59,165 bases of DNA from Eubacteriales bacterium (GTDB taxonomy: Bacteria > Bacillota > Clostridia > Tissierellales > GPF-1): positions 1 through 59,165 of the forward strand of contig DAOUQF010000007.1 of the NCBI GenBank assembly GCA_030625815.1, read 5' to 3'. Position numbers and translations under genes: made by a program. The notes beneath the pieces are model-generated. The model was given only the letters and a program-made list of their open reading frames with translations, made no database searches and had not been told where the DNA came from. Shown piece by piece: positions 52,274 through 59,165 of this stretch. Each line of letters opens with the position of its first letter. The first letter of the stretch is position 1.

Positions 52274-52900
52274 TTAATCAACCGAATTGTCCGTCTGCAC
52301 CGGAATCTGAAAATAATTTTCAATCAATTGCATCAAGGCTAACTCCGCCTCTTCATCACTTTTCGATTCCTGAATCATAACCATCAAGCTTTCCATAAAT
52401 CCACTGGCCAAAGCCTTTGTATAAATGGGCAAAACCTTCCGTCCCATCGCCCGTTCTCGCTCCACAAATACTTCGTGAATCCACCCCACCGTATCCTGCA
52501 GGGTATTTCCATACCGGTACCCGCTGCTCTTGCTCAACACCAGGATCGACTCGTCTCGATGCTGTCTGATAACACGAACCAAAAAACGGGTCATATTTAT
52601 AATCGCTTCCTGAAAAGGCTTCCCCTCCAGATTGAAGACCCCCACCGGAGCTGTCTTAAGGCTCACCCAATCCTTGGTAGTCTCCGTCAGCACTTGATCG
52701 ACTTCTTCCAGTAAGGGATCAACGATAGCGCCAAACAGACTCGCCTTGTTTTCAAAATAGCGATACAGATTCCCCACTGTCATATCCGATTTCTGAGCAA
52801 TTTGCCGCATGGATGTATTTTGATAACCTGCAATTAAAAAGGCAGCCTTCGCTTCCTTCATAATTCTCTTTTTGACAGATTCCTTTTGAATCTGAGGCAT
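52274..52900 (-). CDS. TetR-family regulator
   Basis: 208 residues. N-terminal helix-turn-helix: MKEAKAAFLIAGYQNTSM, then RQIAQKSDMTVGNLYRYFEN, typical of TetR. The rest is an all-helical ligand domain without an assigned family. Lies 13 bases after the fur-type gene on the same strand, so both are probably co-transcribed. Target unknown. Confidence 0.9.
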   Translation of the reverse strand: MPQIQKESVKKRIMKEAKAAFLIAGYQNTSMRQIAQKSDMTVGNLYRYFENKASLFGAIVDPLLEEVDQVLTETTKDWVSLKTAPVGVFNLEGKPFQEAIINMTRFLVRVIRQHRDESILVLSKSSGYRYGNTLQDTVGWIHEVFVERERAMGRKVLPIYTKALASGFMESLMVMIQESKSDEEAELALMQLIENYFQIPVQTDNSVD

Positions 52901-52913
52901 CGTACTTCCCCCT

Positions 52914-53330
52914 TTAGCTGTTCTTTTTCAAGCAGTCTGGGCAGATTCCTACAAAGTGTACAAATTGCGCTTGCACTTGAAACTCGCTCAGCTCTTCCGT
53001 GAAAATCTTCTCAATCTGAATCGGAACATCAAAAATTCGATGGCATTGGGTGCATTTGAAATGCCCATGCCCTTTTGGATCCTTGATATCGTATCTCATC
53101 TCACTGCCTTCAATGGTGACCTCTTCTACCAATACTTTCTCCACAAAGAGGTTTAAGGTGTTATACACCGTCGTTTTCGACAAGGAAGGGATGTCTGTAA
53201 TCAAGGCATTATAAATCTCCGCAACCGTTGGATGGGTACGGTTATTCATCAGATACTCATAGATCCGAATACGTTGATAAGAAGCTTTAATTCCCTGATT
53301 TCTCAAGAAAGAAGGAATGTTTAGATCCAT
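52914..53330 (-). CDS. Fur-family metalloregulator (PerR-like)
   Basis: 138 residues. ATG 53330 lies 6 bases after AGGTGA; ATG 53333 is also possible. N-terminal winged helix (KASYQRIRIYEYLMNN, then SLSKTTVYNTLNLFVEK), the HGHFKCTQCHRIFDV region with the first CxxC, and a second CPDC near the end forming the structural zinc site. Fur versus PerR cannot be settled without metal-site comparison. Co-transcribed with the TetR gene downstream. Confidence 0.9.
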   Translation of the reverse strand: MDLNIPSFLRNQGIKASYQRIRIYEYLMNNRTHPTVAEIYNALITDIPSLSKTTVYNTLNLFVEKVLVEEVTIEGSEMRYDIKDPKGHGHFKCTQCHRIFDVPIQIEKIFTEELSEFQVQAQFVHFVGICPDCLKKNS

Positions 53331-53387
53331 CATTTCACCTCATTTTCATCTTGGACTCATTACAAGTTTATCATAAAACTGGTTAAG

Positions 53388-53413
53388 AAAAAAGCATCGG
53401 AAATTTCCGATGC
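53388..53413 (-). terminator. Terminator of the hut-fhs operon
   Basis: Perfect 20-base palindrome GCATCGGAAA / TTTCCGATGC (53394-53413), minus strand then six T. Directly follows the stop of fchA. Confidence 0.88.
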
Positions 53414-53421
53414 CTTTGAAC

Positions 53422-54039
53422 CTAAAATTGAGCCAATTTTAAGATTTTTGCCTCTTCCGCGTTGGCTTTCTCCTCCAGTTCAAGAACCTCTTTGCGCATG
53501 GTTGCAACAAAGGCTTCATCCTTGATGGATTGCAGATTGATCCGAACATTGAAGAGGGCGGCTAGAATCGCGTTGCGCGCCATCATGGCAGCCACCAATC
53601 CATCGGATGCGGCGTTCTGATTCCCTCGCTCCACAACCGCCTGAATTCCCGGGAAAAGTTTCATTCCCAAACGCGCGGTTTCAATGGGCACGCGAGAGGC
53701 TTCCTTGAATGCATTTTGCATAGCTTCTTTTCGAACAATCTTCTGATCATCCCTTTCTCTCGGCATGGACAAGGCATCCATAACCAAATGAAACGCCTGT
53801 GCATCCTCATCCATTCCCTTTAAAAAGGCTTCGCGATGTTCAGCAAATGCAACCAAGATCTCTTGCATCTCCGTTTCCGATTCCGCATATTTCGCTTTCC
53901 CCACCGTCAGATTCGCCACCATTTCCGTCAAAGCTGCCGCAACGGCTCCGCTTAAGGCAGCAACGCTCCCGCCACCGGGAACCGGCGCATTGGACGCGAG
54001 GGTTTCCATAAACTCATCAACTCTTTTTTCCTGTAACAT
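53422..54039 (-). CDS. fchA: Formimidoyltetrahydrofolate cyclodeaminase
   Basis: 205 residues from ATG 54039 after GGAGGAG. Single-domain cyclodeaminase: MLQEKRVDEFMETLASNAP, then VPGGGSVAALSGAVAAALTEMVANLT, typical of FchA and the C-terminal half of FtcD. It releases ammonia from 5-formimino-tetrahydrofolate to give 5,10-methenyl-tetrahydrofolate. Last gene of the hut operon. Confidence 0.94.
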   Translation of the reverse strand: MLQEKRVDEFMETLASNAPVPGGGSVAALSGAVAAALTEMVANLTVGKAKYAESETEMQEILVAFAEHREAFLKGMDEDAQAFHLVMDALSMPRERDDQKIVRKEAMQNAFKEASRVPIETARLGMKLFPGIQAVVERGNQNAASDGLVAAMMARNAILAALFNVRINLQSIKDEAFVATMRKEVLELEEKANAEEAKILKLAQF

Positions 54040-54072
54040 TGCTCCTCCTTGTATCAAGCAAAACTGCTTGTC

Positions 54073-55311
54073 CTAGTAGTCTCTTTGATATACGACTTGA
54101 CCCTTTTTCACAACGGTTTTCACCGTGTTCACTCCGAGGTGATAAATCAATTGAAAATAACTCGGCGCATCCAATAGAATCAGATCCGCCTGCTTGCCCG
54201 CGACCAAAGATCCGATTTGATCCAATCGATTCACCGCCGCCGCTGCATTGATGGTCAAGGCCGTAATCACCTCTTCAATGGTCATCTTCATCTGCAAACA
54301 AGCCAAGGCAATAATCAAGGGAATCGACTCCGAATGACAGCTCCCGGGATTCAAATCCGATGCCAGGGCAACCGAACAGCCGGCTTCAATCAAACGCCGT
54401 GCCGGCGCGTATTCCGTCTGCAAGCTAAAGGCAGTTCCCGGCAATAGGGTCGCAATGGTTCCCCCTTCCGCCAAGGCACGCACGCCGTCCTCCGTCACCT
54501 GCAAAAGATGATCGGCAGAGGTTGCTTTCATGGATACCGCCAATTCCGCTCCCCCCAGAGGAACGATCTCGTCGGCATGCAGTTTCATCCGAAATCCGTG
54601 ATGGTTTGCTGCTTCCAAGAGCATCTTGGTGTCTGCGATTTCAAAGACATTTTTTTCGCAAAAAACATCGAAAAATTCCGCTTCCGTAGTCTCTCGAATC
54701 TCGGCCAGGTCTCGAATAATCGATGCAATATAGGCTTCTTTTTCAATCCCCTTCGGGATATCATGGGCAGCCATATAAGTAATTACCAGATCCACCGGAT
54801 GAATCCGGTTCAATTCCTCGGCTGCCTGCAATTGTTTCCGCTCCGTCTCCAGATTCAATCCGTATCCACTCTTGGCTTCTACGGTTGTAACGCCCATGCG
54901 CAGCATGGAATCCAGTCGCTTGCCTGCAGCTTCGATCAATTCGGCTTTCGATGCCGCCCGTGTCTTCTCCACAGAGGCGGCAATCCCGCCGCCACGGTTC
55001 ATAATCTCCATATAGTCCATGCCAGAAAGTCGCCAGGAGAATTCCTCGGCTCGCTCTCCGCCCCATATCAAATGGGTGTGTGAGTCGATAAATCCCGGCA
55101 AAACCGATTGACCCGACGCATCCAAGATCTCCGCCTGCGAGCAATCGTAGGCCGCCATCAGGGTTTCCCGCGGCGCAATCGCTTCAATCCTTTGATCTTG
55201 AATCAGAATTTCAACCCCGGTGAGCCTGCCCAACTCCTGCATGGCGCTCCCGGCTTTCGGTTGATCGGCATGGCAGGTAATGACCTCCGATGGATTTTGA
55301 ATCCACAACAT
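54073..55311 (-). CDS. hutI: Imidazolonepropionase
   Basis: 412 residues; of two ATGs (55317, 55311) the second has better spacing after AGGGGG. Amidohydrolase fold with VLPGFIDSHTHLIWGGERAEEFSWR, EAKSGYGLN, MKLHADEIVPLGGAEL and ALASDLNPGSCHSES. Hydrolyses imidazolonepropionate to N-formimino-glutamate, the third step of histidine degradation. Lies between ftcD and fchA. Confidence 0.95.
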   Translation of the reverse strand: MLWIQNPSEVITCHADQPKAGSAMQELGRLTGVEILIQDQRIEAIAPRETLMAAYDCSQAEILDASGQSVLPGFIDSHTHLIWGGERAEEFSWRLSGMDYMEIMNRGGGIAASVEKTRAASKAELIEAAGKRLDSMLRMGVTTVEAKSGYGLNLETERKQLQAAEELNRIHPVDLVITYMAAHDIPKGIEKEAYIASIIRDLAEIRETTEAEFFDVFCEKNVFEIADTKMLLEAANHHGFRMKLHADEIVPLGGAELAVSMKATSADHLLQVTEDGVRALAEGGTIATLLPGTAFSLQTEYAPARRLIEAGCSVALASDLNPGSCHSESIPLIIALACLQMKMTIEEVITALTINAAAAVNRLDQIGSLVAGKQADLILLDAPSYFQLIYHLGVNTVKTVVKKGQVVYQRDY

Positions 55312-55321
55312 GGTCATCCCC

Positions 55322-56224
55322 CTACTCCATCAACTGGATTTCCAGAACTTGATCATAAGAGAAGTCCTCGAGCCCCATATAATAAACCGCCGAATCGATC
55401 AAGGCAGCCATTGGCGCCAATCCGATCAATTCCGTTCCCACGACAGAAACCCCGTAGCGCGCCGCTTCAAATCGCACCATCTCCACGGCTTGATAGAGCG
55501 CCGTTTTGGTATAGTTCGTCATATTCATGGAAACCTGAACGATCCCGCGATCCTCCAGGGCAACGCCCATGGCTTTCACAAACCGCAAGCCGCCGGAAGA
55601 ATGACGCACCTTCTTGCCGATGGCAGATGCGATGGACAGATCGTTGGTATTCAGATTAACATTAAAGGCAACCAAAGGCATCCGTGCCCCAACGGCTGTA
55701 ACGCCCGCGGTCGGATGCGGCGCTGCCGGACCAAAATCCGGCGCCCACTCCTCTTCCTTCAACTTTTCTCCCATGGCTTTAAACTCGCCCTTTCGCACCT
55801 TCGCCAGATTGGTTCGATGCGGCGCCGTTGCCGACTCTTCATAGAGAATTACAGGAATCTCCAGTTCTTCTCCCAATCGTTTTGCCAGGTCGCTTGCCAA
55901 GACTTTGGCCTCATCCATGGTTGCATTTTGAATCGGAATAAAAGGAATCACATCCGTCGCGCCCATGCGCGGGTGCTGTCCCTGATGAATGGTCAAATCA
56001 ATGAGTTCCACTGCGCTCTGCACCGCGGCAAACAAGGCTTCCTTCAGAGGAGCAGGTTCGCCAACCACCGTCACAACCGTTCGATTATGATCGGCATCAG
56101 AACTATAATCAAGAAGCTTCACACCTGGGTTTCCCCGAAAACAATCGACAATCGCCTCAACCCTTTCCAGGTCTCGGCCTTCACTAAAATTCGGAACACT
56201 TTGATATAACGCTTTTTTCTCCAC
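55322..56224 (-). CDS. ftcD: Glutamate formimidoyltransferase
   Basis: 300 residues, the transferase half only. Begins MEKKALYQSVPNFSEGRDL and contains LLDYSSDADHNRTVVTVVG, HPRMGATDVIPFIP and MNMTNYTKTALYQA, all hallmarks of FtcD. Moves the formimino group from formiminoglutamate to tetrahydrofolate, freeing glutamate. Eleven bases after hutU. The cyclodeaminase is a separate gene (fchA) in this operon. Confidence 0.95.
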   Translation of the reverse strand: MEKKALYQSVPNFSEGRDLERVEAIVDCFRGNPGVKLLDYSSDADHNRTVVTVVGEPAPLKEALFAAVQSAVELIDLTIHQGQHPRMGATDVIPFIPIQNATMDEAKVLASDLAKRLGEELEIPVILYEESATAPHRTNLAKVRKGEFKAMGEKLKEEEWAPDFGPAAPHPTAGVTAVGARMPLVAFNVNLNTNDLSIASAIGKKVRHSSGGLRFVKAMGVALEDRGIVQVSMNMTNYTKTALYQAVEMVRFEAARYGVSVVGTELIGLAPMAALIDSAVYYMGLEDFSYDQVLEIQLME

Positions 56225-56234
56225 GATATTCCTC

Positions 56235-58262
56235 CTATTCTCCTTTGACCAGCTTAGTCAACGCATCGACATCCGCCAGAAATGGAAGGGTGATATGATC
56301 TGTTTCCACAAACTCTTCATTGTATGCCATCGCAGTTTCAATGGCGTGAGGATTTCTCGCCCAGCCTCTTCTGGCTACGCCCCCCATGGCATCCCAAGGA
56401 ATGGCGGATCGAATCACCTCGTCAACCCTTTCGCTGCCATCCAAGAGCAGGCCAAAGCCGCCGTTGATGACCTTGCCAATGCCGACGCCGCCGCCATTAT
56501 GCAGGGCAACCATGGTCATGCCGCGCGCCGCATTGCCTACAAAGCAATGAGTCGCCATATCCGCCATAATATTGCTGCCGTCTTTGATATTGGATGTCTC
56601 CCGGAATGGGGAATCTGTGCCGCCAGTATCGTGATGATCACGTCCCAGCATCACCGGTCCAATCACACCCTCCCGCACCATCTCATTAAAGCGAAGGGCG
56701 ATTTTCATACGACCCATGGCGTCCTGATAGAGGATCCTCGCCTGAGTTCCCACCACCAAGGCATTCTTCTTGGCGTCCCGGATCCAGTTATAGTTGTCTC
56801 GATCTTGAAATCGTCGATTCGGGTCGATGCAATCCATGGCCGCTTGATCGGTCTTGTCGAGATCTTTTGGGTCACCCGACAAGCACACCCAACGAAACGG
56901 TCCATAGCCGTAATCAAAGAACAACGGTCCCATCAAATCTTCCACATAGGATGGAAAGACAAATCCATCAATGGGATCCTTGCCGTTCTTGCAGACCTCG
57001 GGCACGCCCGCGTCAAAAACAGCTTTCAAGAAACTATTTCCATAATCAAAAAAGTAGGTACCCTGTTGCGCCAACGTCTGAATCGCCTTAAAATGGCGCT
57101 TCAGGGTTTCGTCCACCATGGATTCGAAACGATCCTTCTCCTCAGAAAGGAGTCGGGTTCGCTCTTCAAAACTCAAGTTAACGGGACAATAACCCCCGTC
57201 ATACACCGCATGGCAACTGGTTTGATCCGTCAACAGGTCGATGGTCACTTCCTGCGCAGCTGCATATTCCAAGAGGTCGACAATATTTCCATGATAGGCA
57301 ATAGATAGGGCTTCCCCCTTCGCCTTGGCTTCCTCTGCGCGAGCAAAGGCTGCCTCGGGTGTTTCTTTCACCTCGGATACCCAACCCTGTTCATGGCGGG
57401 TTTTGATCCTTGAGGCATCCACCTCTGCGACAATTCCAACGCCATTGGCAATCTCAACAGATTTCGCCTGAGCGCCCGACATGCCGCCAAGTCCGCTGGA
57501 TACAAAAAGAAGTCCCGTACAATCGGCGTCCGCCGCGCGGTCGTCTCGCTGACGCGCCGCGTTCAACAGGGTGGAATAGGTTCCATGAACGATCCCCTGC
57601 GGTCCAATATACATCCATCCGCCAGCCGTCATTTGACCGTAATTGGCAACGCCCAATTGCATGGCGCGATTCCAATTCTCTTGATTATCATACATGCCGA
57701 TCATCAAGGCATTGGTCAAGATCACTCGCGGCGAATGAACATCGGAATGAAAAAGTCCGACGGGATGCCCGGAGGCAACAACCAGGGTTTGATCTTCCTT
57801 AAGCTCTTGCAGATATCTTCGGATCAATTGATATTGCATCCAGTTCTGACAAACCTGTCCCGTCTCGCCATAGGTCACCAACTCATAGGGATAGAGCGCG
57901 ATATCGAAATCCAGGTTGTTGTCGATCATCACTTGAATCGCTTTTCCCGCTTCCGTCTTTCCCTTGTAGGTTTTAATGTCCTTTCCTTTAATGGCTCCCT
58001 CCGGTCGAAATCGATACCCATAAATTCGGCCATGAGTACGGAGCTCTTCCAGAAATTCGGGCGCCATTGTTTTATGCCATCTCTCCGGCAAATACCGAAG
58101 AGCGTTTTGCAGCGCCAATACCGTTTCCTCTTCCGTCAGGGTAAAGGCTCGTTTTGGTGCGCGTCGTTTGTTGACTTCAAAAACCGGCGGCTTGGGCAAC
58201 TCCAACCATACATCTTCGAGTTTCACGTGCATCGCCTGATCAATCGCTTCGTTTCGAATCAT
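56235..58262 (-). CDS. hutU: Urocanate hydratase, long form
   Basis: 675 residues. NAD-dependent urocanase with MTAGGWMYIGPQGIVHGTY, FVSSGLGGMSGAQAKS, LTDQTSCHAVYDGGY with the catalytic Cys and HHDTGGTDSPFRETSNI. Most bacterial HutU proteins are about 555 residues; this is the long form near 675, like the vertebrate enzyme, with an added N-terminal part (about residues 1-90) and extra C-terminal residues. Converts urocanate to imidazolonepropionate. Preceded by a partial fhs gene on the same strand. Confidence 0.95.
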   Translation of the reverse strand: MIRNEAIDQAMHVKLEDVWLELPKPPVFEVNKRRAPKRAFTLTEEETVLALQNALRYLPERWHKTMAPEFLEELRTHGRIYGYRFRPEGAIKGKDIKTYKGKTEAGKAIQVMIDNNLDFDIALYPYELVTYGETGQVCQNWMQYQLIRRYLQELKEDQTLVVASGHPVGLFHSDVHSPRVILTNALMIGMYDNQENWNRAMQLGVANYGQMTAGGWMYIGPQGIVHGTYSTLLNAARQRDDRAADADCTGLLFVSSGLGGMSGAQAKSVEIANGVGIVAEVDASRIKTRHEQGWVSEVKETPEAAFARAEEAKAKGEALSIAYHGNIVDLLEYAAAQEVTIDLLTDQTSCHAVYDGGYCPVNLSFEERTRLLSEEKDRFESMVDETLKRHFKAIQTLAQQGTYFFDYGNSFLKAVFDAGVPEVCKNGKDPIDGFVFPSYVEDLMGPLFFDYGYGPFRWVCLSGDPKDLDKTDQAAMDCIDPNRRFQDRDNYNWIRDAKKNALVVGTQARILYQDAMGRMKIALRFNEMVREGVIGPVMLGRDHHDTGGTDSPFRETSNIKDGSNIMADMATHCFVGNAARGMTMVALHNGGGVGIGKVINGGFGLLLDGSERVDEVIRSAIPWDAMGGVARRGWARNPHAIETAMAYNEEFVETDHITLPFLADVDALTKLVKGE

Positions 58263-58285
58263 GTCGTCCCCCTTATATGTTTGTT

Positions 58286-59165
58286 TTAGAATAGCCCTTG
58301 AATGGTTCCTTTCTTGTCGATTGTCATCTTCACCGCAGACGGCACTTTCGGCAATCCCGGCATGGTCATGACATTTCCTGTGTATACGATCAAAAATCCA
58401 GCGCCAGCCTTGGCGCGAATCTGTTGCACATTGATTTTAAAGCCCTCCGGACGTCCCTTCAATCGCGGATCGTCCGACAGGGACATCGGTGTTTTCGCCA
58501 TGCAGATTGGATACCGATCCAATCCCAATTCCTCCAGTTCCGCAATATGCTTCTCACATTCCTTGGAGAATTTCACCCCGTCCGCCCCATATATTTCCTG
58601 GGCAATCGTGATAATCTTCTCACGGATGGACCGGTTGGAATCATAAAGATAATGGAAATTCTTATGGTTGCCTTCCACCATGGCAATGACCTTTTCCGCC
58701 AAAGCCAATCCGCCGGTTCCGCCTTTTTCCCAGACCTCCGTCAGCACGACTTCGATCCCGATCTCATGACACAGGCGGTGAATCAAATCCAGTTCTTCCC
58801 GGCTATCTGCCGCAAATACATTGACCGCCACCACGCAAGGCAAACCGAACTTTCGCACATTTTCAACATGCTTCTCCAGGTTTGCAAAGCCCTTCTTCAC
58901 AGCCACCAGATTTTCCTCGGTCAATCGGGTTTTCTCTACCCCGCCATGGAATTTCAAGGCGCGGACAGTCGCCACGATCACAGCGGCATCGGGTGTCAAT
59001 TTCGCCTTGCGGCACTTGATGTTAAAGAATTTTTCAGCACCCAAATCCGCACCGAATCCGGCTTCCGTCACCACATATTCCCCAAGTTTCAGGGCCATCT
59101 TGGTCGCCAATACGCTGTTGCAGCCGTGCGCGATATTCGCAAAAGGTCCCCCGTGAATCAAAGCC
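58286..59165 (-). CDS. fhs: Formate-tetrahydrofolate ligase (5' end outside the window)
   Basis: 293 visible residues of the C-terminal half; the reading frame is open at the window edge. Contains [42 protein letters not shown] and [15 protein letters not shown], typical of Fhs. It ligates formate to tetrahydrofolate with ATP and can run in reverse to gain ATP when formimino carbon from histidine is released as formate. Ends 23 bases before hutU, so it is probably in the same operon. Confidence 0.95.
   Translation of the reverse strand, partial: ALIHGGPFANIAHGCNSVLATKMALKLGEYVVTEAGFGADLGAEKFFNIKCRKAKLTPDAAVIVATVRALKFHGGVEKTRLTEENLVAVKKGFANLEKHVENVRKFGLPCVVAVNVFAADSREELDLIHRLCHEIGIEVVLTEVWEKGGTGGLALAEKVIAMVEGNHKNFHYLYDSNRSIREKIITIAQEIYGADGVKFSKECEKHIAELEELGLDRYPICMAKTPMSLSDDPRLKGRPEGFKINVQQIRAKAGAGFLIVYTGNVMTMPGLPKVPSAVKMTIDKKGTIQGLF

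Noticed and set aside
55310-56209. 299-residue open frame antisense to ftcD
   Set aside because: It is the mirror frame of a clear FtcD gene, has no ribosome site or family motifs, and its composition follows from the codon use of the real gene.
56295-57308. 337-residue open frame antisense to hutU
   Set aside because: Fully inside HutU, no domain motifs, no ribosome site.

Overview
The window reads as chromosomal DNA of an anaerobic member of the Firmicutes, most likely class Clostridia. The signs are strong AGGAGG-type ribosome sites, a split P-protein glycine cleavage system behind a tandem glycine riboswitch, a tRNA-Trp T-box, YesM/YesN-type two-component genes and the hut-ftcD-fchA-fhs histidine/folate route. 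The sulfane-sulfur genes would suit a thiosulfate-using fermenter, but genus cannot be settled from sequence alone. No rRNA, tRNA, CRISPR array or prophage is visible. There is one insertion sequence.

Layout. 1-1508 (minus): two exported rhodanese lipoproteins. 1755-8829: an ArnT-like membrane glycosyltransferase facing a six-gene minus-strand operon (sugar aminotransferase, GT2 glycosyltransferase, ATP-grasp ligase, NitT/TauT-type ABC importer). 8889-13339: sulfur-trafficking block with a lone TusA, a LysR regulator and an operon of split YeeE/YedE transporter, two near-identical TusA copies and a thioredoxin-reductase/thioredoxin-fold fusion. 13402-19390 (minus): glycine cleavage operon lpd-gcvPB-gcvPA-gcvH-gcvT under a tandem glycine riboswitch. 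19592-22359 (plus): unknown protein, a leader able to fold two ways, a 25-residue hydrophobic peptide, a membrane HD-GYP protein and a small membrane protein. 22382-26240 (minus): cinA, proC, cstA. 26532-27994: IS3-family element. 28019-33412 (minus): TetR-controlled ABC exporter, XRE regulator, TetR-controlled CPBP protease. 33528-42710 (minus): ChvE/MmsAB-type monosaccharide importer and a two-component system flanked by two membrane-anchored sugar-sensor proteins. 42820-45962 (minus): guanine deaminase, RNase H-like protein, PHP phosphatase. 46281-50925 (plus): Moco-type riboswitch, Ig-like anchored protein, FecCD-type ABC importer, TiaS-like protein and a small Cys-rich protein. 50987-53330 (minus): trpS with T-box, TetR and Fur regulators. 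53422-59165 (minus): histidine degradation and one-carbon genes.

How the genes work together. The glycine cleavage operon and the hut/ftcD/fchA/fhs cluster both feed one-carbon units into tetrahydrofolate; Fhs can return the formimino carbon as formate with ATP gain. The rhodanese, TusA, YeeE and thioredoxin-reductase genes form a plausible import and persulfide-relay route for thiosulfate-like sulfur. The riboswitch class points to molybdate or tungstate as cargo of the FecCD-type importer, although the protein family alone would suggest heme, iron-siderophore or cobalamin. The parts that look least described are the leader/micropeptide/HD-GYP locus, the TiaS-like protein and Cys-rich protein at the end of the Moco-riboswitch operon, and the amino-sugar/ATP-grasp/ABC operon.
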